This document shows, in pieces, positions 16,466 through 26,693 of a stretch of DNA of 64,000 bases. Source of the DNA: Methylonatrum kenyense. Lineage in GTDB: Bacteria; Pseudomonadota; Gammaproteobacteria; Nitrococcales; Aquisalimonadaceae. The stretch covers positions 310,001 through 374,000 of the forward strand of contig NZ_JALPKO010000003.1 in the NCBI RefSeq assembly GCF_023195885.1, in the 5' to 3' direction. Numbering within the stretch: the first letter of the stretch is position 1; every line of letters begins with the position of its first letter. Below the pieces are notes generated by a model, which worked only from the letters and a program-made list of their open reading frames with translations, made no database searches and was not told where the DNA came from. A program made the translations under genes and the position numbers.

Positions 16466-17746
16466 GTGACCCCGGACAGACGCACGCAGATCACGGTCCT
16501 GGGGGCCAACACTTTTGCCTTCACCATCTGCTTTGCCGTCTGGGTCGTCTTTAGCGTTATCGGCAACCCCATCGCCGATGAACTCGGCCTGACAGAAACG
16601 CAGTTCGGCATCCTGACCGCCGTTCCTATCCTCACCGGTTCGCTCGCCCGCATGCCGCTCGGCATGCTGGCTGATCGATTCGGGGGGCGTTCGGTGTTCG
16701 CCCTTTTGATGGTTGCCACCATCATCCCGATCTACCTGTTGCAGTTCGCGACCACCTATTCCCAGTTTCTGGTCCTCGGTGCCGTCGTGGGCCTGGCCGG
16801 CGGTTCCTTCTCGGTGGGTATTGCCTATACCGCACGTTTTTTCGAACGGAAACGACAAGGTTTGGCAATGGGCATTTTCGGCGCCGGCAATGCGGGCGCC
16901 GCACTGACCAAATTCGTCGCACCCACCGTGGTGGTGGTCTGGGGCTGGCAGGCCGTCCCCGCCATCTATGCCGTGGCAATGACGGTCACCGTGGTGGTGT
17001 TCTGGCTGCTGACCTGTCCCGAGCCGGAGCGCGATCGTAGCAACACGCCCAGCCTGCGCGAACAGCTCCTGGCACTGCGCGATCCGCGTGTATGGAAGTA
17101 CTGCCAGTACTACTCGGTGGTCTTCGGCGGCTACGTCGGTCTGTCCCTGTACCTGACCCGCTACTACATCATGGAATACGGCGTCGGTCTGCAACTGGCG
17201 GCACTGGTGGCGACCATCTTCGTGCTGCCATCGGGCGTCATCCGTGCATTCGGTGGCTGGCTATCGGACCGTTTCGGCGCGCATACGGTGACCTGGTGGT
17301 GCATGTGGTCCAGCTTCATCTGCCTGTTCGTCATGTCCTACCCGGAAACGCACTACGCCATTACCCAGCGCGATGGTTCGACGCTGGAGTTCTCTTTCGG
17401 CGTCAACATCTGGCTGTTCACGTTCCTGCTGTTCATCGTCGGTCTCGCCTGGGGTGTCGGCAAGGCCTCGGTATTCAAGTACATCTCCGATGATTTCGAT
17501 CGTGACATCGGTCTTGTCTCCGGCGTCGTCGGCCTTGTCGGCGGTCTGGCCGGATTCCTGCTCCCCATTATGTTCGGAGCTCTGGTGGACACCACCGGTG
17601 TGTCCAGCACGGTCTTCATGCTGCTGTTCGGCGTAACCGGCGTGTCGCTGATCTGGATGTGGTGGACCGAGCGGCGCAACCCCGTTCTGCGTGACAGCGA
17701 CTCAAGGTCAACCGACGGCTTTCAGCAAGGAGTGTCCGAATCATGA
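16466..17746 (+). CDS. narK1: Nitrate transporter, NarK1 type
   Basis: A 426-residue, 12-helix MFS protein of the nitrate/nitrite porter family. ANTFAFTICFAVWVVFSVIG opens TM1, ARMPLGMLADRFGGR is the conserved 2-3 loop with the substrate-contacting arginine, and GSFSVGIAYTARFFERKRQG and GGYVGLSLYLTRYY belong to the nitrate-signature regions. NarK1-type carriers are thought to import nitrate with protons. It starts with GTG 16466 behind CAAGGAGAAGG. The stop overlaps narK2 in ATGA, giving the two-transporter order known from Pseudomonas and Paracoccus ahead of narGHJI. Confidence 0.93.
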   Translation: MTPDRRTQITVLGANTFAFTICFAVWVVFSVIGNPIADELGLTETQFGILTAVPILTGSLARMPLGMLADRFGGRSVFALLMVATIIPIYLLQFATTYSQFLVLGAVVGLAGGSFSVGIAYTARFFERKRQGLAMGIFGAGNAGAALTKFVAPTVVVVWGWQAVPAIYAVAMTVTVVVFWLLTCPEPERDRSNTPSLREQLLALRDPRVWKYCQYYSVVFGGYVGLSLYLTRYYIMEYGVGLQLAALVATIFVLPSGVIRAFGGWLSDRFGAHTVTWWCMWSSFICLFVMSYPETHYAITQRDGSTLEFSFGVNIWLFTFLLFIVGLAWGVGKASVFKYISDDFDRDIGLVSGVVGLVGGLAGFLLPIMFGALVDTTGVSSTVFMLLFGVTGVSLIWMWWTERRNPVLRDSDSRSTDGFQQGVSES

Positions 17747-19146
17747 GCAAGCCAGGCATGGCGACGCCCTACCGCGAAGGGTATGTGCTGCATAACTGGA
17801 ATCCGGAAGACAACGACTTCTGGCAGGCGGAGGGGCGCCGCATCGCCTACCGGAACCTGTGGATCTCGATCCCCTGTCTGCTGCTGGCCTTCGCGGTCTG
17901 GATGATCTGGAGCGTGACTGCGGTGATGCTGCCGCAGGCGGGGTTCGACTACACCACCAACCAGTTGTTCTGGCTCGCGGCTCTGCCGTCACTGTCCGGT
18001 GCCACGCTTCGGGTGTTCTATTCCTTCATGGTGCCGATCTTCGGCGGTCGCCGCTGGACGGCGATCAGCACCGCGAGTCTGCTGATTCCGGCCGTGGGCA
18101 TCGGTTTCGCGGTGCAGAATCCGGATACCCCCTACTGGGTCATGATCACGCTGGCGATCCTTTGTGGCTTTGGTGGCGGCAACTTCGCCTCCAGCATGTC
18201 CAACATTTCGTTTTTCTTCCCGAAGCAGGAAAAGGGTACGGCGCTCGGGTTGAATGCCGGGCTGGGTAATCTGGGCGTCAGCCTGATGCAGTTCGTGGTG
18301 CCACTGGTCATTACCATCAGCGTCTTCGGTGCCTTTGGCGATGCCTCAGCGACTCGGGCCGACGGTTCGTCCCTCTGGTTGCAGAATGCCGGTTTCGTCT
18401 GGGTGCCGTTCATTCTTCTGGCGACCGCTGCCGCCTGGTTTGGCATGAATGACGTTGCCAACGCCAGAGCATCATTCGCCGAGCAGGCAGTGATCTTCCG
18501 GCGCAAGCACAACTGGCTGATGTGCTGGCTGTACATCGGCACCTTCGGTTCCTTTATCGGCTACTCGGCGGCGTTTCCGATGCTGATCAATAATCAGTTT
18601 CCGGATATCGATGGCACCCAGTACGCATTCCTTGGACCCCTGATCGGTGCCCTGATCCGCCCGGTTGGCGGCTGGCTGGCCGACAAACTGGGCGGGGCGC
18701 GCGTGACGCTCTGGAACTTTGTGGTGATGGGCTTGGCAGTGCTGGCGGTCATGCTGTTCCTGCCGGGCGAGGGTGGCAGCGGCAATTTCTGGGGCTTTCT
18801 GCTGGCCTTCCTGGTGCTGTTCGCAACCACCGGGGTTGGAAACGGTTCCACGTTCCGCATGATTCCGGTGATCTTCACCAATCAGGCGCAGGCCGCGGCG
18901 GGCAGCGACCCTGCTGCCCAGCGACAGGCTGTCGCGGATGGCAACAAGGAAGGCGCCGCCGTGCTGGGCTTCAGTTCCGCCATCGGTGCCTACGGTGGCT
19001 TCTTCATTCCCCGGGGCTTCGGCAGCTCCATCGCCCTGACCGGCACGGTCAGTCTGGCACTGTGGATATTCATTGTTTTCTACCTGAGCTGTATCGCCGT
19101 CACCTGGTGGTACTACGCACGTCGCGGCGCCGAGGCCCCTTGCTAG
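17743..19146 (+). CDS. narK2: Nitrate/nitrite antiporter, NarK2 type
   Basis: A 467-residue MFS protein with about 12 helices and a longer soluble N-terminus (YREGYVLHNWNPEDNDFWQAEGRR) typical of the NarK2 group, which exchanges nitrate for nitrite. GATLRVFYSFMVPIFGGRRW, FGGGNFASSMSNISFFFPK and the C-terminal nitrate signature around NKEGAAVLGFSSAIGAYGG are present. It begins inside the narK1 stop codon, and narG follows 27 bases after its end. Both carriers thus belong to the nar operon. Confidence 0.94.
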   Translation: MSKPGMATPYREGYVLHNWNPEDNDFWQAEGRRIAYRNLWISIPCLLLAFAVWMIWSVTAVMLPQAGFDYTTNQLFWLAALPSLSGATLRVFYSFMVPIFGGRRWTAISTASLLIPAVGIGFAVQNPDTPYWVMITLAILCGFGGGNFASSMSNISFFFPKQEKGTALGLNAGLGNLGVSLMQFVVPLVITISVFGAFGDASATRADGSSLWLQNAGFVWVPFILLATAAAWFGMNDVANARASFAEQAVIFRRKHNWLMCWLYIGTFGSFIGYSAAFPMLINNQFPDIDGTQYAFLGPLIGALIRPVGGWLADKLGGARVTLWNFVVMGLAVLAVMLFLPGEGGSGNFWGFLLAFLVLFATTGVGNGSTFRMIPVIFTNQAQAAAGSDPAAQRQAVADGNKEGAAVLGFSSAIGAYGGFFIPRGFGSSIALTGTVSLALWIFIVFYLSCIAVTWWYYARRGAEAPC

Positions 19147-19173
19147 GGGCTGATTCCGAACGGGAGGCATGTC

Positions 19174-22100
19174 ATGAGTTACTTTCTGGATCGATTGACC
19201 TTTTTTCAGCGCGTGAAAGAGGGGTTTTCCGATGATCACGGCGTCACGACCTCGGACACCCGGCGCTGGGAGGACGCGTACCGGCACCGTTGGCAGCACG
19301 ATAAAGTGGTGCGCTCCACCCATGGGGTCAACTGTACGGGTTCCTGCAGCTGGAAGATTTACGTGAAGAACGGGTTGGTGACCTGGGAAACCCAGCAGAC
19401 CGACTATCCGCGTACGCGACCGGATTTGCCGAACCACGAGCCCCGAGGCTGTGCGCGGGGCGCGAGCTACTCCTGGTACATCTACAGCGCGAACCGCCTG
19501 AAGTATCCGATGATTCGCGGTTCGTTGCTGCGTCTCTGGCAGGAGGCGAAAAAACAGCATGCCGATCCCGTGGCGGCCTGGGCCTCCATTGCCGACAACC
19601 GTGAAGTGGCCGCCCGCTACAAGGCGCGCCGTGGGCTTGGCGGCCTTGTGCGGTGCAGTTGGGATGAGGTCAACGAGCTGATCGCGGCCGCTAATGTCCA
19701 TACCGTGCGGCAGTACGGGCCGGACAGGGTTATCGGCTTTTCGCCCATTCCGGCGATGTCCATGGTTTCCTATGCGGCCGGCGCCCGCTATCTATCCCTG
19801 ATCGGCGGTGCTTGTCTGAGTTTCTACGATTGGTACTGCGATTTGCCGCCGAGTTCCCCGCAGACCTGGGGCGAGCAGACCGACGTTCCCGAATCAGCGG
19901 ACTGGTACAACTCCGGGTTCATCATGATGTGGGGGTCGAACGTGCCCCAGACACGAACGCCGGATGCCCATTTCATGACCGAAGTCCGGTACAAGGGCAC
20001 CAAAATCGTCACCGTGACGCCAGACTACTCCGAAGCCTCGAAATTCGGCGATATCTGGCTCAATCCCAAGCAGGGTACGGATTCGGCGCTGGCAATGGCT
20101 TTCGGGCACGTCATCCTGAAGGAATTCCACGTCGACAAACCGAGTGACTATTTCACCGACTACGCCCGGAAATACACCGATTTCCCGATGCTGGTGCGGC
20201 TTGATGCTGCGGAAAAAGGCTATCAGGCGGGGCGTTTCCTGCGTGCCTCTGATTTCGACGAGGGCCTGGGACAGGACAACAACCCGGAATGGAAGACGGT
20301 CGCCTACGACGAGAGCAGCGGGCAGGTGGTGGTCCCGAACGGGTCGGTGGGCTTCCGCTGGGGGGAAAACGGGCGCTGGAATCTCGAGGAAAAGGAGGCT
20401 GGTGGCCAGGACACGACGCTGCAACTGTCCGTGCTGGAACAGCGTGATGATGTTGCGGCGGTCGGTTTCCCCTATTTCGGCGGCAAGGAACACGAACTGG
20501 GACGTTTCCAGCCCAATCCCCAGGATGAGGTCATCTACCGCAAGGTTCCCGTGCGCAAGATCAAACTGGCGGATGGCGACGAGGCGCTCGTCGCAACGGT
20601 CTATGACCTGATTACCGCGCATTATGGTGTCGACCGCGGACTGGAATGCGACAACACGCCCGCCGGATACGATGACAACAAGCCCTACACGCCCGCCTGG
20701 CAGGAGCAGATCACCGGTGTCCCGAGGGACAGGGTGATTGCCGTGGCACGGGAGTTCGCAGAAAACGCCGACAAGACGAAGGGCCGCTCCATGGTCATTC
20801 TCGGCGCCGGTCTCAACCATTGGTACCACATGGACATGAACTACCGCGGCATCATCAACATGCTGGTGTTCTGTGGTTGCATCGGTCAGAGCGGCGGTGG
20901 TTGGGCGCATTATGTGGGGCAGGAAAAGCTGCGGCCGCAGACTGGCTGGCAGCCGCTCGCGTTCGGCCTCGACTGGGCGCGGCCGCCGCGGCACATGAAC
21001 GGCACCTCGTTCTTCTACGGCCACACCGATCAATGGCGCTACGAAAAGCTCAACATGGCGGACATGCTGTCGCCACTGGCCCGGCCGGAAGACTTCAAGG
21101 GTAGCGCGATTGATTTCAACGTGCGTGCAGAGCGCATGGGCTGGTTGCCTTCGGCGCCCCAACTGGCGGCGAACCCCTTGCAGATTGCCAGGGACGCGGC
21201 GGCGGCCGGCAAGGACGTCAAGGACTACGTGGTCGAAAAGCTCAAGAGCGGCGAATTGACCATGGCCTGCGAGGATCCGGACAACCCGGTGAACTTCCCT
21301 CGCAACATGTTCATCTGGCGCTCCAACCTGCTCGGTTCCAGCGGCAAGGGCCATGAATATTTTCTCAAGCACCTGCTCGGAACCAGCCACGGTGTGCAGG
21401 GCAAGGACCTGGGCGAAGAGGGTGGCGAAAAACCCATGGAAGTCACTTGGCGTGACTCCGTAACGGACGGCAAGCTGGATCTTCTGGTGACGCTGGATTT
21501 CCGCATGTCCACCACCTGCTTGTACTCGGATATCGTGCTGCCCACGGCCACCTGGTACGAGAAGAATGACCTCAACACCTCGGACATGCACCCGTTCATC
21601 CATCCGCTTTGCGAGGCGGTGAACCCGTGCTGGGAATCGAGATCGGACTGGGATATCTACAAGGGGCTGGCGAAAACCTTCTCCCGCCTCGCGGAACCGC
21701 ATCTGGGCAAGGAAACGGACGTCGTCACTTTGCCGATCCTTCACGATACGCCCGGAGAGATTGCGCAGCCCTTTGACGTCAAGGAGTGGCGGAAAGGGGA
21801 ATGCGAGCCCATTCCGGGCAAGACCATGCCCAACATCATTGCTGTCGAGCGGGATTACCTGAATACCTACGCGCGGTTCACCGCCGTCGGTCCGCTGTTG
21901 AACAAGCTCGGTAACGGTGGCAAGGGCATCAGCTGGAACACCGAGCATGAGGTTGACCTGCTGGGCGATCTGAACGGACGCCACCGTGGCGAGGGCGCGA
22001 ACAAGGGCTTGCCGAAAATCGAGACGGCAATCGACGCGGCGGAGGTCATTCTCACTCTGGCGCCGGAGACGAACGGCGAGGTGGCGGTAAAGGCCTGGGC

Positions 22101-22929
22101 CGCGCTGTCGGAGCAGACCGGGCGGGACCACACGCATCTTGCGCTGAACAAGGAAGAGGAGAAGATCCGGTTCCGTGATCTGGTGGCACAGCCCCGCAAA
22201 ATCATCTCATCTCCCACCTGGTCCGGCCTGGAGTCCGAACATGTCTCCTATAACGCCGGTTACACCAACGTTCATGAACTAATCCCGTGGCGCACCCTGA
22301 CCGGGCGCCAACAGCTTTACCAGGATCACGCCTGGATGCGCGCCTTCGGCGAGGGCTTCACCAGCTACAAGCCGCCGGTGAACATGCGCACAACCCAGGA
22401 GATCATCGGCGTCCGCGGCAATGGCAACGAGGAAATCGCCCTTAACTGGATTACCCCGCATCAGAAGTGGGGTATTCACAGCACCTACAGCGAGAACCTG
22501 CTGATGCTGACCCTGTCCCGGGGCGGGCCATGTGTCTGGATCTCGGAGACGGATGCGAAGAAGGTGGGCATCGTCGACAACGACTGGATCGAATGCTTCA
22601 ACAGCAACGGTGCGCTGGTTGCCCGGGCAGTTGTCAGTCAGCGGGTCAACGAGGGAATGGTGATGATGTACCACGCCCAGGAGAAGCTGGTGAACACTCC
22701 GGGATCGGAGATCAGCGGCGAGCGCGGCGGCATCCACAACTCGGTGACCCGCGCGGTCCTCAAGCCGACCCACATGATCGGCGGCTACGCCCAGCAGAGT
22801 TACGGCTTCAACTATTACGGGACAGTCGGTTCCAACCGGGACGAGTTCGTGGTGGTCAGGAAGATGAATCGCGTCAACTGGCTGGAAGGCGATGACGAGA
22901 GCATTTATCAGGCGGAGGAGCAGGCATGA
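19174..22929 (+). CDS. narG: Respiratory nitrate reductase, alpha subunit
   Basis: A 1251-residue catalytic subunit facing the cytoplasm, reducing nitrate to nitrite at a bis-MGD molybdenum centre. The N-terminal FS0 cluster ligands are seen as THGVNCTGSCSW (His, Cys, Cys) with the last Cys in EPRGCARG. The substrate-side region SADWYNSGFIMMWGSNVP carries the aspartate that ligates Mo in E. coli NarG, and RTPDAHFMTEVRYKGTK follows as in the family. No Tat motif is evident beyond the usual vestigial N-terminus. Start ATG 19174 with GGGAGG upstream. It overlaps narH by four bases. Confidence 0.97.
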   Translation: MSYFLDRLTFFQRVKEGFSDDHGVTTSDTRRWEDAYRHRWQHDKVVRSTHGVNCTGSCSWKIYVKNGLVTWETQQTDYPRTRPDLPNHEPRGCARGASYSWYIYSANRLKYPMIRGSLLRLWQEAKKQHADPVAAWASIADNREVAARYKARRGLGGLVRCSWDEVNELIAAANVHTVRQYGPDRVIGFSPIPAMSMVSYAAGARYLSLIGGACLSFYDWYCDLPPSSPQTWGEQTDVPESADWYNSGFIMMWGSNVPQTRTPDAHFMTEVRYKGTKIVTVTPDYSEASKFGDIWLNPKQGTDSALAMAFGHVILKEFHVDKPSDYFTDYARKYTDFPMLVRLDAAEKGYQAGRFLRASDFDEGLGQDNNPEWKTVAYDESSGQVVVPNGSVGFRWGENGRWNLEEKEAGGQDTTLQLSVLEQRDDVAAVGFPYFGGKEHELGRFQPNPQDEVIYRKVPVRKIKLADGDEALVATVYDLITAHYGVDRGLECDNTPAGYDDNKPYTPAWQEQITGVPRDRVIAVAREFAENADKTKGRSMVILGAGLNHWYHMDMNYRGIINMLVFCGCIGQSGGGWAHYVGQEKLRPQTGWQPLAFGLDWARPPRHMNGTSFFYGHTDQWRYEKLNMADMLSPLARPEDFKGSAIDFNVRAERMGWLPSAPQLAANPLQIARDAAAAGKDVKDYVVEKLKSGELTMACEDPDNPVNFPRNMFIWRSNLLGSSGKGHEYFLKHLLGTSHGVQGKDLGEEGGEKPMEVTWRDSVTDGKLDLLVTLDFRMSTTCLYSDIVLPTATWYEKNDLNTSDMHPFIHPLCEAVNPCWESRSDWDIYKGLAKTFSRLAEPHLGKETDVVTLPILHDTPGEIAQPFDVKEWRKGECEPIPGKTMPNIIAVERDYLNTYARFTAVGPLLNKLGNGGKGISWNTEHEVDLLGDLNGRHRGEGANKGLPKIETAIDAAEVILTLAPETNGEVAVKAWAALSEQTGRDHTHLALNKEEEKIRFRDLVAQPRKIISSPTWSGLESEHVSYNAGYTNVHELIPWRTLTGRQQLYQDHAWMRAFGEGFTSYKPPVNMRTTQEIIGVRGNGNEEIALNWITPHQKWGIHSTYSENLLMLTLSRGGPCVWISETDAKKVGIVDNDWIECFNSNGALVARAVVSQRVNEGMVMMYHAQEKLVNTPGSEISGERGGIHNSVTRAVLKPTHMIGGYAQQSYGFNYYGTVGSNRDEFVVVRKMNRVNWLEGDDESIYQAEEQA

Positions 22930-24497
22930 AGGTCCGCGCACAAATCGGCAAAGTTTTGAATCTGGACAAATGTATCGGCTGCCACACTTGCTCGGTGACT
23001 TGCAAGAATGTCTGGACGTCGCGCGAGGGCATGGAATACGCGTGGTTCAACAACGTGGAATCCAAACCCGGGATCGGTTACCCGAAGGACTGGGAGAACC
23101 AGGACCGCTGGAACGGCGGCTGGTCGATGAAAGGCGGAAAACTGCAGCCCAAGGCGGGCGGCAAGTGGCGCTTGCTGGCGAAAATCTTCGCCAATCCGGA
23201 TCTGCCCGGCATCGACGATTATTACGAGCCGTTCAATTACGACTACCAGCGTCTGCACAACGCGGCGGACTCCAAGCACCAACCGGTTGCCAAGCCCTTC
23301 TCGGCGCTGACCGGACGACCGATGGACAAGATCGAATGGGGTCCGAACTGGGAGGAGATTCTGGGCGGCGAGTTCGAAAAGCGCTCGAAGGACTACAACT
23401 TCCAGAATATTCAGAAGGAAATGTATGGCCAGTTCGAGAATACATTCCTGATGTATCTGCCCCGACTCTGCGAGCACTGCCTGAACCCGACCTGTGTCGC
23501 TTCCTGCCCATCGGGTGCCATCTACAAGCGCGAGGAGGACGGCATTGTCCTGATCGACCAGGACAAGTGCCGGGGCTGGCGCATGTGCATCTCTGGCTGC
23601 CCGTACAAGAAGATCTACTACAACTGGCAGGCTGGAAAATCCGAGAAATGCACGTTCTGTTTCCCGCGCATTGAGGTCGGGCAACCGACCGTTTGCTCGG
23701 AGACCTGTGTCGGACGGATCCGCTATCTCGGCGTGATCCTCTACGATGCCGACCGGATCAAGGAGGCGGCTTCGTCCGCCTCGGAGCAGGATCTCTACGA
23801 GGAGCAACTCAAGGTCTTTCTGGACCCGAATGATCCGGAGGTGCTTGCGGCGGCCAGAAAGGAAGGCATTCCCGAGGATTGGCTCGAGGCGGCCCAGCGC
23901 TCGCCGGTCTACAAGATGGCGATGGACTGGAAGGTCGCGTTTCCCCTGCATCCCGAATACCGGACGCTGCCCATGGTGTGGTACATCCCGCCGCTGTCGC
24001 CGATTCAGTCGGCCGCCGACGCTGGCGTCCTGGAGACGGACGGGCTGATCCCGAAAGTGGAGAACCTCCGTATTCCGGTGAAATACCTGGCGAATATGCT
24101 GACTGCCGGGGACGAGCGGCCGGTTATTCATGCGCTGGAACGGATGCTGGCAATGCGGCATTTCAAGCGCAGCCAGACCGTCGACGGCACACCCAATCAC
24201 CAGGTGCTCGAGCAGGTGGGGTTGGACGAGGAGACTGTCGAGGACATGTACCAGATCATGGCGATTGCGAATTACGAGCATCGTTTCGATATTCCCACCG
24301 CGAAACGCGAACTGTCTCTCGAAGACCCTTACGGTGAGCGCTCCGGCTGCGGGTTCAGCTTCGGCGACGGTTGCCACACAACCAGCGGTGGCACCACCCG
24401 CACCGACATTTTCGGTGGCAAGCCGTCGCGCAGGCGTGGCTTCCCGGCCCGGGTCGAATTCCGGACCGGGAGCAACGACAAGGCGGAGGAAAGCTGA
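22926..24497 (+). CDS. narH: Respiratory nitrate reductase, beta subunit
   Basis: A 523-residue iron-sulfur subunit passing electrons from NarI haem to NarG. Cysteine groups CIGCHTCSVTC, CEHCLNPTCVASCP, CRGWRMCISGCP and CTFCFPRIEVGQPTVCSETC supply three 4Fe-4S clusters and one 3Fe-4S; the Trp in CRGWRMC replacing a Cys is the normal NarH feature. The C-terminus is slightly longer than in E. coli and basic (FGGKPSRRRGFPARVEF). It overlaps narG and narJ by a few bases. Confidence 0.97.
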   Translation: MKVRAQIGKVLNLDKCIGCHTCSVTCKNVWTSREGMEYAWFNNVESKPGIGYPKDWENQDRWNGGWSMKGGKLQPKAGGKWRLLAKIFANPDLPGIDDYYEPFNYDYQRLHNAADSKHQPVAKPFSALTGRPMDKIEWGPNWEEILGGEFEKRSKDYNFQNIQKEMYGQFENTFLMYLPRLCEHCLNPTCVASCPSGAIYKREEDGIVLIDQDKCRGWRMCISGCPYKKIYYNWQAGKSEKCTFCFPRIEVGQPTVCSETCVGRIRYLGVILYDADRIKEAASSASEQDLYEEQLKVFLDPNDPEVLAAARKEGIPEDWLEAAQRSPVYKMAMDWKVAFPLHPEYRTLPMVWYIPPLSPIQSAADAGVLETDGLIPKVENLRIPVKYLANMLTAGDERPVIHALERMLAMRHFKRSQTVDGTPNHQVLEQVGLDEETVEDMYQIMAIANYEHRFDIPTAKRELSLEDPYGERSGCGFSFGDGCHTTSGGTTRTDIFGGKPSRRRGFPARVEFRTGSNDKAEES

Positions 24498-25189
24498 TGC
24501 GCGAGATCAAACTCCTGTCCGCACTGCTGGACTACCCGAGCGGGGAGTTACAGCAACATGCTGGCGAGTTGTTGGATGTGGTCGAGCAGAGTCCGAACCT
24601 CTGCAAGAGATCGCGGCATCGGCTTGCCGCGCTGATTGTGTTCATCCGCGATGCGGACCTGATTGAGCTGCAATCGACCTACGTGGGCCTGTTTGATCGA
24701 AGTCGCACCCTGTCGCTGCATCTGTTCGAGCATGTTCATGGTGAGGCGCGTGATCGTGGACAGGCGATGGTGGAACTGATGGAGATCTATCAGAACGAGG
24801 GATTCGAGATCTCCTCGCGGGAACTGCCCGATTATCTCCCGCTGTTTCTCGAATTCTGCTCACGACAAGCGCCTGATACGGCAATCGACTGGATGCAGCG
24901 GTCGGGGCATTTGTTGCAGGAAATGGAGGCCCGCCTCAGTGCCCGCAACAGTCCTTATGCCGCCGCTTTTCAGGCATTGCTCGACTTGACCGGATTACCG
25001 GAGGCCGGCAGTGATTTCCACGACAAAATTCATCGAGAGCCTGCTGATGATACGCCGGATGCGCTGGACCGCGCATGGGAGGAGGAGCCTGTGACATTCG
25101 GTCCCGGGGCAGCGGCCTGTGGCAGCGTCAAGACCGATTCCGGCCAGGCTGTCCCAGTCGACGTGTCGAATCTGGGCAGACCGGTTTGA
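24497..25189 (+). CDS. narJ: Nitrate reductase assembly chaperone
   Basis: A 230-residue all-helical cytoplasmic chaperone of the TorD/NarJ family, needed to load the Mo cofactor and FS0 into NarG before it docks on NarI. MREIKLLSALLDYPSGELQQH, YVGLFDRSRTLSLHLFEHVHGEARDRGQAM and ELPDYLPLFLEFCS are the family's conserved stretches. The open frame extends upstream to 24371 across the end of narH, but ATG 24497 at the TGATG junction is the natural start. The C-terminal tail is long and acidic. Confidence 0.95.
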   Translation: MREIKLLSALLDYPSGELQQHAGELLDVVEQSPNLCKRSRHRLAALIVFIRDADLIELQSTYVGLFDRSRTLSLHLFEHVHGEARDRGQAMVELMEIYQNEGFEISSRELPDYLPLFLEFCSRQAPDTAIDWMQRSGHLLQEMEARLSARNSPYAAAFQALLDLTGLPEAGSDFHDKIHREPADDTPDALDRAWEEEPVTFGPGAAACGSVKTDSGQAVPVDVSNLGRPV

Positions 25190-25211
25190 ACCGCACGGTT
25201 TCTGGAGAAAA

Positions 25212-25910
25212 ATGGCAATGTACCAATACCTCAATGAGTTCTTCTTCGGCGTATTCCCTTACATCGCTGGTTCCGTGTTTATTCTTGGAAGCCTGGTCCG
25301 CTTTGACAAGAGCCAGTACACCTGGCGGACCGGTTCAAGTCAGATGTTATCCAACGATCGCAAGTTCTTGATCGGAAACAATCTGTTTCACATCGGCGTG
25401 ATCGCCCTGTTCTTCGGTCATCTGTTCGGCCTGCTGACGCCAACCGCCGTCTACACCAGCCTCGGCATGAGCACAGGCGCCAAGCAGCTGATCGCGATAA
25501 TCGCCGGGGGTATCTTTGGCCTGATCTGTCTGGCCGGCATCGCTATTCTTGCCCATCGGCGGACGACGGATCCCAGGGTGCGGCGGACCGGAAGTCGCAT
25601 GGACATGTTCATTCTGTACCTGCTGTTTGCACAGTTGCTCACAGGATTGCTGACGATCCCGGTATCCACCGGCCACCTGGACGGCGAGGTCATGTTGCAG
25701 ATCACCGCCTGGGCGCAATCGCTGGTGACATTCCGTCCGGATGCGGCAAGCCACATCCTGGACATTCACTGGATCTACAAGCTGCACATGTTCCTCGGCA
25801 TGATCATGTTCCTGATCTTCCCGTTCACGCGGCTGGTGCACATCTGGAGCGTGCCGTTGGGCTATGCCTTTCGCGCGTACCAGATCGTCCGCCGCCGGCC
25901 GGTGGTGTGA
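25212..25910 (+). CDS. narI: Respiratory nitrate reductase, gamma (cytochrome b) subunit
   Basis: A 232-residue inner-membrane dihaem cytochrome b that oxidises quinol at the periplasmic side and feeds NarH. Five helices are visible, with haem-ligand histidines in NNLFHIGVIALFFGHLFG and DIHWIYKLHMFLG...RLVHIWSVPLGY. The start is ATG 25212 (GGAG four bases ahead) or the second ATG at 25218, which is ten bases from it; earlier codons in the frame overlap narJ and are not likely used. Confidence 0.95.
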   Translation: MAMYQYLNEFFFGVFPYIAGSVFILGSLVRFDKSQYTWRTGSSQMLSNDRKFLIGNNLFHIGVIALFFGHLFGLLTPTAVYTSLGMSTGAKQLIAIIAGGIFGLICLAGIAILAHRRTTDPRVRRTGSRMDMFILYLLFAQLLTGLLTIPVSTGHLDGEVMLQITAWAQSLVTFRPDAASHILDIHWIYKLHMFLGMIMFLIFPFTRLVHIWSVPLGYAFRAYQIVRRRPVV

Positions 25911-25918
25911 GGTTGAAA

Positions 25919-26683
25919 ATGAGCATTCAGGTCAACGACGTCACCATCAGCAGCAAAGCCATCAATGTGGAATCGGCCTATCACCAGGAGCCGGGCGGCG
26001 ATCCCCGCTATGCACTGCGCCGCGCCGCCATGGCCCTGGCCGTGCGAGAGTTGTTGCGGCAGCGTGCCAGCGAACTCGATTTGCCCATTGATGACGACGA
26101 GGATGCGGCCATCGATACCCTGCTGGAGCGCGAGGTGTCGGTGCCGGGTGCCGATGAGGAAACTTGTCGCCGCTGGTACCTGGCCAATCCCGGCCAGTTT
26201 CGCAGCCCGGACATGAGCGAGGTCCGGCACATCCTGCTGGCGGCTCCGCCTGATGACCTCCCGGCGCGGGAGGAGGCCCGCCAGACCGCCGAAGCCCTGA
26301 TCCAGCGGCTGACGGAGGAGCCCGGAGTTTTCCCTGAGTTGGCCAGAACCCACTCCCGTTGTCCTTCCGCGGAAGAGGGTGGGCATCTGGGGCAGATTAC
26401 CCGAGGCGAGACGGTACCGGAGTTCGAGGACGCCGTGCACCGTCTCCCCAAGGGGCTGGCGGCAACACCGATCAAGACTCGCTATGGCTTCCATGTGGTG
26501 GAAATCCTGCAGCGGGTGCCCGGCGAACTGCTTCCCTTTGATGCGGTGAAGGAGCGGGTTGCCGCCTATCTGGAAGAGCAGTCACGCCGGCGTGCCTTGA
26601 GCCAGTACATCCGATTATTGGCCGGTGCCGCGGAGATTCGGGGTGTCGACCTGGAACAGGCCGGTTCGCTGCTGGTGCAGTAG
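25919..26683 (+). CDS. Parvulin-type peptidyl-prolyl isomerase of the nar operon
   Basis: A 254-residue protein with an N-terminal helical part and a rotamase (PpiC) domain at about residues 100-205: FRSPDMSEVRHILLAA, FPELARTHSRCPSAEEGGHLGQI and YGFHVVEILQRVPGE. It lacks a signal peptide, so it should work in the cytoplasm, resembling NifM-like maturation factors. A parvulin in this place is known from other nar operons, such as the one in Pseudomonas, so a role in folding nitrate reductase is a reasonable inference. ATG 25919 with GAGG upstream is preferred over the GTG at 25907 overlapping narI. Confidence 0.85.
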   Translation: MSIQVNDVTISSKAINVESAYHQEPGGDPRYALRRAAMALAVRELLRQRASELDLPIDDDEDAAIDTLLEREVSVPGADEETCRRWYLANPGQFRSPDMSEVRHILLAAPPDDLPAREEARQTAEALIQRLTEEPGVFPELARTHSRCPSAEEGGHLGQITRGETVPEFEDAVHRLPKGLAATPIKTRYGFHVVEILQRVPGELLPFDAVKERVAAYLEEQSRRRALSQYIRLLAGAAEIRGVDLEQAGSLLVQ

Positions 26684-26693
26684 GGAGTAGCCG

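Noticed and set aside
19894-22137. Long minus-strand open frame (747 codons) across narG
   Set aside because: Antisense shadow of a clearly real catalytic subunit; composition typical of GC-rich reverse frames.
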